From positions 1 through 24,853 of IMG/VR virus record IMGVR_UViG_3300006793_000264: DNA of 24,853 bases; one strand, 5' to 3'. The DNA is from a virus. The translations under genes and the position numbers were made by a program. Numbering within the stretch: the first letter of the stretch is position 1; every line of letters begins with the position of its first letter. Of the stretch, positions 15,701 through 22,413 are shown one piece after another. The notes below the pieces were generated by a model. It saw nothing but the letters and a program-made list of their open reading frames with translations, was not told where the DNA came from and did not search any database.

Positions 15701-16534
15701 GGACAGGAACGATTTGAAAATACTATGGATGGCTTAAATGCTATAAATGGATTGATAACCGAAAGAGCAAGACTGATACAAGCAGAAGCCGATGCGAAAG
15801 TCAAAAACCTTAATACCGAAGAAGCAAAGGAGAAAAAAAGATTAGAGGATTCAACACGATTTAAAAGGCTAACGACTGAACAACAGGAAAAAGAATTGTT
15901 GGCTATTGAAGAAAAATATCAAACACAGAGGGATGTAATAGAAAAAGATGCGTTTGAGAAAACTAAAAAAATGCAAAAACAACAAGCAGTTATAGCCGGA
16001 GCAATGGCTATTATGCGATTGGCTGCAGATGTACCAAAAGGAGATTTTGCAGTAATGACAGGAATATTAATCGCTGCTCAAATAGCAATGACTAAAATGC
16101 AATTAGATACAATTGACAAAGCTACATTTGCGTTAGGTGGAATGATTCCAAAATTTTCAAAAGGTGGCGAATTAAGTGGTGGTGGAGTGTTCTCCGGAAA
16201 ATCACACAAACAGGGTGGTATCAAATTCCATACAGGTGGTAGGTTAATGGAAGCAGAGGGTGGCGAAGCAATTATAAACAGACAAAGTACGGCTATGTTT
16301 AGAAATGAATTGTCAGCAATTAACGAAGCCGGTGGTGGAGTTAAATTTGCAGATGGTGGTATCACACAGGCATTGGATGGACAAATTGCACAAAGACAAG
16401 ATAGTATTTTGAACGATGACGATATTGGAAGAATTGCAAGTGCATTGAATACACAAGAAGTTGTAGTAACAGAACAATCTGTGAGTAGTACACAAAGAAG
16501 TGTTATGGTACAGGAAAGTAGAATGAGTTTTTAA
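12785..16534 (+). CDS. Tail tape measure protein (TP901 type)
   Basis: A 1249-residue protein. An N-terminal coiled-coil stretch (about 15-100) precedes the TP901-type core (about 185-390), with runs such as GEFEKGFTNVLSLM, FDAVSAGVPAGES and KGAIGALAKPADS. Hydrophobic segments at 501-520 and 546-565 may insert into or cross the host membrane during DNA ejection. A long helical charged region (about 570-1100) follows, then a Gly-rich C-terminus with FALGGMIPKFSKGGEL and HTGGRLMEAEGGEA, typical of tape measures. It sets tail length; at about 0.15 nm per residue (an approximate known rule) this gives a tail near 190 nm. The tape measure is far from its probable chaperone pair. Confidence 0.9.
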   Translation: MSKISKIIDIKIVGTQQLQELEATILKTEQKLKNMTQAGKKNAGMQKIHAKNIVNTKLKLKQLRQERNAESKAILNSQKNLVKLDGSYNSLVKRNQQLLAKMKASTGGINSNSTAMQKMKAEYSANNGKLKEFDKSLGNNFRNVGNYGSALGGVKEKLAATGLAIGGAIVAFQAMSRVVQSITGDFGEFEKGFTNVLSLMSSDDIAKFGSTLEAGAIEVMKEFGLEINDMNKALFDAVSAGVPAGESIEFLRVASQLAVGGVTDLTTATDGITTVMNAFGLETANAEEIASAFFSAQKFGKTTVEELSQTIGTVAPIAKQAGLGYKELLSAMAVLTKQGLNTNIATTALKGAIGALAKPADSAKKEFKRLGIDFGISALRGEGFMKVLKQISVAAEKDSDALTKLIPNVKALTGIGALGTAQLEDYDNILQQVNTDYGENSSLAAAVAMQQDTLKEATNRLNAEYSAQKILLGRELKPIFSAILNTLSFLIKNFTNIGKALGTGVVAWTAYSVAIAIGTARSKGFSLATIDLRGKIRALNATIMKNPIALLVAAIAGAVTAYVAWNRQLTDLEKNQRNIDNINKNAEASSLTQVNNIQNLLSLARDESQATGLREQAVAKLNEEVDELNGLLTLEEINTQATTDAIERNTNKILTNAKVKASQSKLEELFAEQLEVEGKSLDQNARWYDYLTAAITSQGSVMKGTTKLLTLGAKRRFEDIDGLTKQQEEIANYILSLTAESLAVKEGMTLRDIETKKYGLTVVGLQKKLKDLKAIEETSVDGSQTQDKIRKAITKTTRELTKAIEEQNGSTLSKQQVDKLQEKTLNQISAKKAEYNKLLKDEIVNSDNYKIIQKEIIRLNEKAKEGEIKTTVAKENKIDKINEEISTLENMEKVLEGKEGVEIEATKNSIKLAQARLQLIFAEAEAGKELDATALDRIAELKTNIQDLQNTLKGGDGDEGSILDGIFGDGEDGQERFENTMDGLNAINGLITERARLIQAEADAKVKNLNTEEAKEKKRLEDSTRFKRLTTEQQEKELLAIEEKYQTQRDVIEKDAFEKTKKMQKQQAVIAGAMAIMRLAADVPKGDFAVMTGILIAAQIAMTKMQLDTIDKATFALGGMIPKFSKGGELSGGGVFSGKSHKQGGIKFHTGGRLMEAEGGEAIINRQSTAMFRNELSAINEAGGGVKFADGGITQALDGQIAQRQDSILNDDDIGRIASALNTQEVVVTEQSVSSTQRSVMVQESRMSF

Positions 16535-16551
16535 TTTATAAAAAAAAAGAT

Positions 16552-16743
16552 ATGTTTAATTTATTTACAGATATGGATGAAAGAAAACGCAGGATGAAAA
16601 TATGTTTATCTTGCGAATTTAAAAGCGATAAATATTTATTGATATTTGATGGGGCAGGATGTTCTATATGCAAATGTCCTTTATCGTCAATAACTAAAAT
16701 TAAGGCAAAAGATTGTCCTAAAGGGAAATGGATGTTGAGTTAA
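16552..16743 (+). CDS. Small Cys-rich zinc-ribbon-like protein
   Basis: A 63-residue protein with six cysteines: C18, C21, C37, C40, C42 and C55. The CLSC (18-21) and CSIC (37-40) pairs are spaced like a zinc ribbon; the segment CKCPLSSITKIKAKDCPKGKW resembles small metal-binding proteins of tailed phages that I recall from structural gene clusters. A role as a zinc-stabilised virion or assembly factor is inference. The A-rich leader (16535-16551) lacks a Shine-Dalgarno site. It overlaps the next gene by 16 bases. Confidence 0.65.
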   Translation: MFNLFTDMDERKRRMKICLSCEFKSDKYLLIFDGAGCSICKCPLSSITKIKAKDCPKGKWMLS

Positions 16744-17003
16744 TATATAAAGAAGCTAATGCAGTACCGGATATTTTGAGAGGTAAAATCCATTATGCGT
16801 TTAATAACAATGCTAGATATTTTAGCAAATATCATAAGCATAGCAATAAAGAAATGAAAAAATTATTTTCGCATTACAACAATCTTTTTTCTTCATTGGA
16901 AAATTTTGAGGAAGACGAATATAGATGCGAGGGATGTATGGATACAGTTGTAAAATTTTGGAGTTTTGTTTTATTTGATATATGGGAAAGAGAAATAATC
17001 TAA
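16728..17003 (+). CDS. Hypothetical phage protein with a CxxC pair
   Basis: A 91-residue protein that I do not recognise. It is predicted helical, with a basic middle (FSKYHKHSNKEMKKLF), an acidic stretch (ENFEEDEYR), one CEGC pair (67-70) and an aromatic C-terminus (VKFWSFVLFDIW). It starts inside the end of the Cys-rich gene (16-base overlap) and runs 22 bases into the next gene, so all three small genes are probably translated together. No function is proposed. Confidence 0.6.
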   Translation: MDVELIYKEANAVPDILRGKIHYAFNNNARYFSKYHKHSNKEMKKLFSHYNNLFSSLENFEEDEYRCEGCMDTVVKFWSFVLFDIWEREII

Positions 17004-17302
17004 AAAATGTATTAAGATTTTGCGATGTCCTTACGGAAGAAATACATTTGCGATATGGCGATAATCCAACAGTAAAAGATATTTTATTTCATTTATCATC
17101 TAACGGAACGATTAAGCCTGTTACATTAAGAAATTATTTAATAATCCAAGATTTTTATAAAAAACTAAAAATTAATAATGGGCATATGAATCATACCTTT
17201 ATGGATATTAGTATAGAATACAATTTATCGGAAAGACAAATTCAAACAATTATATACGAGTATCAAAAAAAATTACAGGTTAAAAATAATATATCGCTAT
17301 AA
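16982..17302 (+). CDS. Small protein with possible C-terminal helix-turn-helix
   Basis: A 106-residue basic protein. The C-terminal part, about 71-95 (HTFMDISIEYNLSERQIQTII), has the layout of a helix-turn-helix: a first helix, a short NLSERQ turn and a recognition-like helix. This recalls Mor/C-type or sigma region 4-type segments. The N-terminal half (LRFCDVLTEEIHLRYG, DNPTVKDILFHLSS) is helical and could dimerise. It ends 59 bases before the protease gene, just ahead of a promoter-like box, so a regulator of capsid gene expression is an attractive but untested idea. Other small DNA-binding roles are possible. Confidence 0.5.
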   Translation: MGKRNNLKNVLRFCDVLTEEIHLRYGDNPTVKDILFHLSSNGTIKPVTLRNYLIIQDFYKKLKINNGHMNHTFMDISIEYNLSERQIQTIIYEYQKKLQVKNNISL

Positions 17303-17331
17303 ACTTCGTAATGCTATTAAAAATAATTTAG

Positions 17332-17339
17332 TATTATTG
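17332..17339 (+). promoter_or_regulatory. Possible capsid-unit promoter, -7 element TATTATTG
   Basis: TATTATTG differs from the Bacteroidota -7 consensus TANNTTTG at one base. It is the only promoter-like box in the 59-base gap before the protease gene, with 22 bases to the ATG at 17362. Strong expression of capsid and tube genes would need a promoter here. No clear -33 TTG is present. Confidence 0.35.
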
Positions 17340-17361
17340 CATAAAACAAACAAATCTTACT

Positions 17362-18360
17362 ATGAAAGAAATTCTAATATATGATGTTATTGGCAGTTTT
17401 GATTTAACTGCAAAGAATGTAATTGAGCAACTGAATGATGCAAATGGGGAAGACATTCTTGTTAGGATTAATTCAGTTGGTGGCGATGTATTTGAGGGAA
17501 TGGCGATGTACAACGCACTAAAAAAATATGAGGGAAATGTAAAAGTAGAAATTGAAGGGTTATCAGCATCTATGGCTTCAATCATAATGTTAGCAGGAGA
17601 TGAAGTAACGGCTTCTGAAAATTCATTAATTATGGTACACAATCCATCTGCAGGGGTTATGGGAGAATCTAAAGATTTAAACAAACGTGCAGAATTATTA
17701 GATAAAATGAAGACTCAAATGGTTACAATTTACAAAGGTAAATCATCAATTAGCGAAGAAGAAATTATTTCTATGATGGATGAGGAAACTTGGTTTACGG
17801 CTGATGAAGCAAAAGAAGTTGGATTAATCGATAATGTAACAGAGGCAATAAAAGTCGCTGCACATTTTGACTTGAAAACAATAACTAATAAAATACCGGA
17901 ATGGGTATCAGAAAAATATACTAATCAAAATAATACTGAAATGGAAGAAGTAAAAAATATGTTTGAGGAATTAAAATCTGCAATAGCAAGTTTTGTAAAT
18001 TCAAAAACAGAAGAAAATAAAACTGACGATGTTATAGTAAATATCGCAGATGATGAAAGCATTAAAGAACAAATCGTAGGATTCTCTGAAAAATTAGGAG
18101 AGTTAGAAAACGTAAATACGGAATTGGATGCAAGCAAATCTTTAATCGCAACGATGGAAGAAACTATTGCGTCAATGGAAGTAGAAAAATCAGAATTGGA
18201 AGCTGAAATAAATAAGCATAACGCAACACCATCTGAAATAGAAGAAACTGCAGACCCTGTTGTAACGGAATCGATTGAAAGAGAATCAAGTGTTTGGGAT
18301 GATGCCGGTAGAACTCTTGTTGATGGAGATGGTGCTTTCAATTTTACAAAAAAGAAATAA
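17362..18360 (+). CDS. ClpP-like prohead protease with C-terminal scaffold-like coiled coil
   Basis: A 332-residue protein. Residues ~1-165 are a ClpP/SppA-fold serine protease: the nucleophile is probably Ser70 in GLSASMAS, the His is His93 in MVHNPS, and an acidic residue near Asp140 (SMMDEETWF) lies where ClpP has its catalytic Asp. This protease cleaves scaffold and capsid precursors during head maturation. From about 185 the sequence becomes acidic and coiled-coil-like (FEELKSAIASF, then SEKLGELENVN and MEETIASMEVEKSELEAEI), as expected of an internal scaffold. An in-frame ATG at 17941 could produce the scaffold alone. The gene sits directly before the major capsid gene. Confidence 0.85.
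   Translation: MKEILIYDVIGSFDLTAKNVIEQLNDANGEDILVRINSVGGDVFEGMAMYNALKKYEGNVKVEIEGLSASMASIIMLAGDEVTASENSLIMVHNPSAGVMGESKDLNKRAELLDKMKTQMVTIYKGKSSISEEEIISMMDEETWFTADEAKEVGLIDNVTEAIKVAAHFDLKTITNKIPEWVSEKYTNQNNTEMEEVKNMFEELKSAIASFVNSKTEENKTDDVIVNIADDESIKEQIVGFSEKLGELENVNTELDASKSLIATMEETIASMEVEKSELEAEINKHNATPSEIEETADPVVTESIERESSVWDDAGRTLVDGDGAFNFTKKK
17941..18360 (+). CDS. Possible nested scaffold protein from an internal start
   Basis: The in-frame ATG at 17941 (Met194 of the protease ORF) follows an A-rich stretch and begins MEEVKNMFEELKSA, exactly where the protease domain ends and the coiled-coil part begins. The product would be 139 residues, acidic and helical. Phage lambda makes its scaffold Nu3 from a nested start within the C protease gene in the same way. 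No Shine-Dalgarno site is visible, which in this phage is normal. The nested product is inference. Confidence 0.4.
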   Translation: MEEVKNMFEELKSAIASFVNSKTEENKTDDVIVNIADDESIKEQIVGFSEKLGELENVNTELDASKSLIATMEETIASMEVEKSELEAEINKHNATPSEIEETADPVVTESIERESSVWDDAGRTLVDGDGAFNFTKKK

Positions 18361-18387
18361 ATTAATAATAAATAAAAAAGAAGAAAA

Positions 18388-19383
18388 ATGGCGAATTTAA
18401 TTACAAATTCATTGAGTTATACTCAAGAAGATGCTCAAAAATATTTTCTACAACCATTATTCGTACAGAATAGTGCTTTAGATTATTTTGAGATAATGAC
18501 GAATGTGAAGTCATCACAAAAACTAGACAAGTTTTCTACATTAGATAAAATCACAAAAGCTGAGGCTTCTGGATTTAATGCTGCGAGTGGTGTTACATAT
18601 ACGCAAAGAACAATATCTGTTGCAAGAATGGAAGCAGAAGTTGAACAAGCAGGTGGAGCATTTTTTAATACAGTAAAAGGTGAATTACTAAAATTAGGAT
18701 TAAACAAAGATGATATTTCTGGAACAGTTATCCAAACTATCGTTGCTGACATTATGCTAAGAGGAGTAAAAAGAGATTTAGAAAGACAATTATGGTTTAA
18801 TGATTCTGCATCAGGAAGTGCTGATTACAATCAGTATGATGGTATCTTTAAGCAATTAGCAGGTTTACCGGCAGGACAAAAATTAGCAATCGCTTCCGGA
18901 GCATTGGCAGCAAATGTAGCTAAAGCAGAATTTCAATCAATGATTGATGCAATGCCTAACGAGGGATTAGAGAACAGAGCTGATTTAGTATTTTTTGCTT
19001 CTCGTTCATTATGCGATAACTACAGAGCAACATTAGGAGCAGGTGGACAAGAGTTAGCATATTTATCATCTGTAAATGGAACACAATCTTTGGCTTACCA
19101 AGGTATTCCGATTGTAGAAATGGCTCAATGGGATACGCATATAGCATCTGACGCAGCATCTACTGCTCCATCATTGAATACAGTTGCAAATGATTTTGAT
19201 GCTCATATTGCAGTATTGACAGTTAAAAATAACATTGTTATTGCTACTGATTACAATGCAGTAAGTGGTGCTGATTTATGGTACAATAAAGATGAAAAGT
19301 TAAATAGATTTAGATTTGAATATGTTATTGGTACAAACTTCAAGAATACTGAATTAACAGTAACTGCAGATTCTAACTCATAA
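18388..19383 (+). CDS. Major capsid protein (HK97 fold)
   Basis: A 331-residue protein with the features of an HK97-fold capsid. A helical N-arm (SLSYTQEDAQKYFLQPLF) precedes an E-loop-like region (SQKLDKFSTLDKITKAEASG). A long spine helix (DDISGTVIQTIVADIMLRGVKR) is followed by the P-domain and A-domain segments with ADLVFFASRSLCDNYR. The C-terminal strands are DLWYNKDEKLNRFRFEY and VIGTNFKNTELTV. It follows the protease and precedes the tail tube gene. Hundreds of copies form the icosahedral shell. The leader (18361-18387) is strongly A-rich, the translation-initiation style of Bacteroidota. The family call is well supported by context. Confidence 0.85.
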   Translation: MANLITNSLSYTQEDAQKYFLQPLFVQNSALDYFEIMTNVKSSQKLDKFSTLDKITKAEASGFNAASGVTYTQRTISVARMEAEVEQAGGAFFNTVKGELLKLGLNKDDISGTVIQTIVADIMLRGVKRDLERQLWFNDSASGSADYNQYDGIFKQLAGLPAGQKLAIASGALAANVAKAEFQSMIDAMPNEGLENRADLVFFASRSLCDNYRATLGAGGQELAYLSSVNGTQSLAYQGIPIVEMAQWDTHIASDAASTAPSLNTVANDFDAHIAVLTVKNNIVIATDYNAVSGADLWYNKDEKLNRFRFEYVIGTNFKNTELTVTADSNS

Positions 19384-19414
19384 TCGAATATTAACTTAAA
19401 AAAATAAAAATAAA

Positions 19415-20002
19415 ATGGGATTACTTACGAAAGGACATATCATTGCTTGTAGCGATAGAAATCGTAGAGGTGGTATCAAATCAATATGGCTAGGCGAAGT
19501 TGCAAACATCACAGGTGCAACTGCAGCGGCTCCCCACTCGTATTCTGCAATAGCAGGATTCAGTACAGGTGGAAGTACATTGGTGTACAAATTTGAATTT
19601 GATAGAGAAACTGCATACTTTACGGCTAACGCAACAAGAGAAAATGGCTCTACAGTTGTAGATGCTGAGGTTGGATTTACTGTACCAAAAATTACAGAAG
19701 AAATTCAAGCTAGATTAGAGGAACTAAAAGGTACTTGTGGATTATTTGCAATCGTTGAAACTTTTGCAGATGATGGAGCAGCAACTCCGGTTACTTATAA
19801 ATTTGTTATAGGATACGATGAAGTATTTACTACTGAATCATTCCTTGACTTTTTAAGTGGAGAGCAAAACTCCGGAACGGCTCTTCAAGACCCTAACGAA
19901 ACTCAAGTTAAATTAGCTTGTAAAATGGCTGAATACCCAAGAGAATTTACAGGAAATATTACGTCTGAAACACCGGCTGATAATTCATTCTTCTTATCAT
20001 AG
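19415..20002 (+). CDS. Major tail tube protein
   Basis: A 195-residue strand-rich protein with segments LVYKFEFDRETAYFTANAT, STVVDAEVGFTVPK and a domain ending TYKFVIGYDEVF. This pattern fits the tube proteins of siphophages, which polymerise in hexameric rings around the tape measure. It directly follows the capsid gene, behind an A-rich leader, and is closed by a strong terminator, as expected for one of the two most abundant virion proteins. The C-terminus (EFTGNITSETPADNS) is flexible-looking. An alternative would be another beta-sandwich virion protein, but no other tube candidate is in the window. Confidence 0.75.
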   Translation: MGLLTKGHIIACSDRNRRGGIKSIWLGEVANITGATAAAPHSYSAIAGFSTGGSTLVYKFEFDRETAYFTANATRENGSTVVDAEVGFTVPKITEEIQARLEELKGTCGLFAIVETFADDGAATPVTYKFVIGYDEVFTTESFLDFLSGEQNSGTALQDPNETQVKLACKMAEYPREFTGNITSETPADNSFFLS

Positions 20003-20030
20003 GGGGTATAAAAAAATAGTGTTTGTATTT

Positions 20031-20075
20031 AGAAAGGCAGGGTGCTTCGGATTATACCAAGCCCCTGCTTTTTTT
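20031..20075 (+). terminator. Rho-independent terminator after the tail tube gene
   Basis: GCAGGG (20037-20042) pairs with CCCTGC (20063-20068). After a one-base bulge, GCTT (20044-20047) pairs with AAGC (20059-20062), and GG pairs with CC around an ATTATA loop. Seven Ts follow (20069-20075), and flanking A and T bases can extend the stem. This is the most GC-rich hairpin in an AT-rich window and ends the capsid/tail tube unit. Confidence 0.85.
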
Positions 20076-20086
20076 CTATTTAAATT

Positions 20087-20347
20087 ATGAGTTGTAATTG
20101 TAACAAAGAAAAAAATAAAAATTTAAACGAAAAATTAAATCTTATTATGAAAAAAAATGTAACTTACAAACTAAAAAAAGAGTGGGATGTTGGCTCTTAT
20201 TTTTTATTTGGTGGTAGTAAAATATATGTGGATTCACTAACACAGGAACAGATGAAAAGATTATTTAACAATGGATTAGAACACATAGAAATAATAGAGG
20301 AAAAACCAACAAACACAAATGACAAAAAGAAAAAATACAAAAAGTAA
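20087..20347 (+). CDS. Small hypothetical protein upstream of the portal gene
   Basis: An 86-residue lysine-rich protein. It starts MSCNCNKEK with a CxC pair, and a second in-frame ATG at 20147 (Met21) would give a 66-residue form beginning MKKNVTYKL. The middle, KKEWDVGSYFLFGG then IYVDSLTQEQMKRLF, looks like a small alpha/beta domain. The C-terminus is basic and repetitive (NTNDKKKKYKK). I do not recognise the family. It begins just after the terminator and overlaps the portal start by 29 bases. Confidence 0.6.
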   Translation: MSCNCNKEKNKNLNEKLNLIMKKNVTYKLKKEWDVGSYFLFGGSKIYVDSLTQEQMKRLFNNGLEHIEIIEEKPTNTNDKKKKYKK

Positions 20348-21635
20348 AAATCAAATTACAGGGGGAGTGAAATTCAAAGTAATGAATTTTGTAACTCAAA
20401 GAGATTTTTCAGAGGAAAAAGAGTTAGACAAATTATCATACGATTATATACCATTTGGAGATAAAGTCAAAAACGATTTGCCTCAACATCTTGCAATGTT
20501 GCGTAGAAAATCTGCAACACATCGTAGCATATTAGAACAGAAAGTAGCATTTTCTTTAGGATGTGGATTTTTAACGGAAGACGATAAAATCGAAGAATAT
20601 TTTAAAAACGTAAATAGCAACGCAGAATCATTTACGGATGTATGGTACAAAGTTTTGTCTGATAATTATACGTTTGCAAATGCGTATTTAGAAATAGTTA
20701 CATTTGATGGTGGATTTAATATCTTCCATATTGACGCTACAAAAGTTAGAAAATCAAAAGATACAGATAGCATTATAGTTCATCACGATTGGACTAATTA
20801 TAATATGACTAGAGATAAAGCAGTAGTTTTGCCGATGTATCCGGATTTTGTTAGGGATGGTGGTGTAAAAAGAAGTGCAATGCATCTAAAAAAATATGAG
20901 CCGGAATTTACTCACTATGGTATGCCGGATTATATTGCAGTATTGGAAAGCATATCTGTTGATTATGAGATTGGAAGATGGAATAATAGTAAATTTAAAA
21001 ATCATTTTCAGCCGTCTGCAATTGTTGAAATCAATGGAGATATGTCTGACGATGAAGCAGAAAATTTAATTGAAGAAGCTAAAAATAAATTTACAGGAGA
21101 GGGCAATAATGGTAAGATTTTATTTATGGTAAAAAATGGAGATTCATCTCCGGCAACAGTTACTCCTATTGGAGATACATCTGAGGGTAACTTTTTGGAT
21201 TTACAAAACACTACAAATCAAAATATTATTACTGCTCACAGATGGCAACCGGCTTTATCCGGTATAGTGTCGGCAGGTAAAATGAATAATACCGGAAGTG
21301 AAATTAGGATAGCATACGAAATGGTTATGACTACAGTTGTAAAAAACACAGTAAACTATTTGATGCAACCAATTAAAAAGGTACTAATAGATAATGGATT
21401 TAATGCAGAAGATTTAGCAGTTAAATTTGAGCCACCAATTTCTTTCTTCTCAGATGTAAATATTGCAGAAGTTTTAGAGATTAACGAAATGAGAGAAATT
21501 ATTGGATATGAAGAAAAACCGGATTACTTTAAATTGACAAATCAAAAAGAAGAAGAAGACGTAAAAGATGGCTTTCACAAAATGCCTGATGGTAGCATAA
21601 TGGCAGATGAGGATATGAAAAAAGAAGATTACTAA
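20319..21635 (+). CDS. Portal protein
   Basis: A 438-residue protein with the portal pattern. An N-terminal arm leads to SATHRSILEQKVAFSLGCGF and a wing/stem segment with YGMPDYIAVLESISVDYEIG and WNNSKFKNHFQPSAIVEI. It continues with SDDEAENLIEEAKNKF and GKILFMV, then the crown part with GNFLDLQNTTNQNIITAHRW and MNNTGSEIRIAYEM. The dodecameric ring sits at one capsid vertex, docks the terminase and later the tail. Its position after the capsid and tail tube genes, rather than right after terL, is unusual. It overlaps the upstream small gene by 29 bases and touches the next ATG (TAATG). Confidence 0.85.
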   Translation: MTKRKNTKSKNQITGGVKFKVMNFVTQRDFSEEKELDKLSYDYIPFGDKVKNDLPQHLAMLRRKSATHRSILEQKVAFSLGCGFLTEDDKIEEYFKNVNSNAESFTDVWYKVLSDNYTFANAYLEIVTFDGGFNIFHIDATKVRKSKDTDSIIVHHDWTNYNMTRDKAVVLPMYPDFVRDGGVKRSAMHLKKYEPEFTHYGMPDYIAVLESISVDYEIGRWNNSKFKNHFQPSAIVEINGDMSDDEAENLIEEAKNKFTGEGNNGKILFMVKNGDSSPATVTPIGDTSEGNFLDLQNTTNQNIITAHRWQPALSGIVSAGKMNNTGSEIRIAYEMVMTTVVKNTVNYLMQPIKKVLIDNGFNAEDLAVKFEPPISFFSDVNIAEVLEINEMREIIGYEEKPDYFKLTNQKEEEDVKDGFHKMPDGSIMADEDMKKEDY

Positions 21636-21967
21636 TGACTTGGGAAGAAGCTATAAATATAAATATGGAAACATATAAGGACTATCCTCAGTCGGCTAGT
21701 AATAATGCAAAAAAAGCAATTGCATATAAAAAAGAAAACGGCAGTTCTTGTGGTACGCAGGTGGGGTGGACAAGAGCCGGACAATTAGCTAGGCGAGAAG
21801 CATTATCTCGTTCAACAATTGCTCGGATGGCTTCATTTAAAAGACATCAACAACATAAAGACGTTCCATATTCAGAGGGATGTGGAGGTCTAATGTGGGA
21901 TTGTTGGGGTGGTACAAGTGGAATTAATTGGGCAATATCAAAATTAAAAAAAATAGATAAAAAATAA
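21635..21967 (+). CDS. Conserved phage head-region protein, function unknown
   Basis: A 110-residue basic protein starting at a TAATG junction with the portal. It contains QSASNNAKKAIAYKKENG, then CGTQVGWTRAGQLARREALS and RSTIARMASFKRH. A DVPYSEGCGGLMWDCWGG motif ends in a Trp-containing helix. I recall similar segments (VGW-x-RA, ISRST-x-ARMASF-x-RH, GG-x-MWD-x-WGG) in phage proteins near portal and prohead protease genes, but know no function. The helical, positively charged make-up would suit contact with DNA or capsid. The reading frame and neighbours leave little doubt that it is a gene. Confidence 0.65.
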   Translation: MTWEEAININMETYKDYPQSASNNAKKAIAYKKENGSSCGTQVGWTRAGQLARREALSRSTIARMASFKRHQQHKDVPYSEGCGGLMWDCWGGTSGINWAISKLKKIDKK

Positions 21968-21979
21968 AAAAAATAAAAA

Positions 21980-22411
21980 ATGGCGACAACAGTAACGGCT
22001 TCAACACTTACAAGCACTATAACAGAAATAATTACTTTAAACGGACAGGCACACGGAAACACAAATACATATGAAGTGGCTAGTCAAGGAGAAGCATTGT
22101 CAAGAATATTATCTTGTGCAACGGCAGATACTACATTGTTAAATTTTGGAGCAACGGATAGTGCAGGTACTATTGTTGGCGATGATATGAAATATTTAAG
22201 AATTACAAATTTAGACGATACTAATTATGTAATATTGTCTTTTTACAATTCAGCATCTCATTATAAAATAAGATTAAATGCCGGAGAATCACATATCTTT
22301 ATGAATAATCAAATGGCTTTAGCAGGTGCTGATTTAACAGATATGACAATGGTAAAAGGACAGGCAAATACATTAGCTTGTGATTTAGAAATTTCTTCAA
22401 TAACTGCTTAA
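21980..22411 (+). CDS. Small virion protein, possibly a head decoration protein
   Basis: A 143-residue, Thr/Ala/Asn-rich strand-forming protein (TVTASTLTSTITEIITL, DDMKYLRITNLDDTNYV, then HYKIRLNAGESHIFMN). It has no charged clusters and looks like an exterior virion protein. A poly-A leader (21968-21979) like those of the capsid, tube and fibre genes suggests strong translation, which would suit an abundant decoration protein. I cannot name the family; a neck or fibre accessory is also possible. A two-base gap separates it from the next gene. Confidence 0.45.
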   Translation: MATTVTASTLTSTITEIITLNGQAHGNTNTYEVASQGEALSRILSCATADTTLLNFGATDSAGTIVGDDMKYLRITNLDDTNYVILSFYNSASHYKIRLNAGESHIFMNNQMALAGADLTDMTMVKGQANTLACDLEISSITA

Positions 22412-22413
22412 TT

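Noticed and set aside
15328-15804. A 158-codon minus-strand frame opposite the tape measure gene
   Set aside because: It is a shadow of the Lys/Glu-rich coding strand: its Ser/Ile/Phe-rich, low-complexity composition mirrors the opposite strand and it has no independent support. The other minus-strand frames in the window were rejected for the same reason.
17925-18341. A 138-codon minus-strand frame opposite the protease/scaffold gene
   Set aside because: Its Ser-rich, repetitive translation is the reverse image of the acidic coiled-coil codons; no promoter or partner gene lies on that strand.
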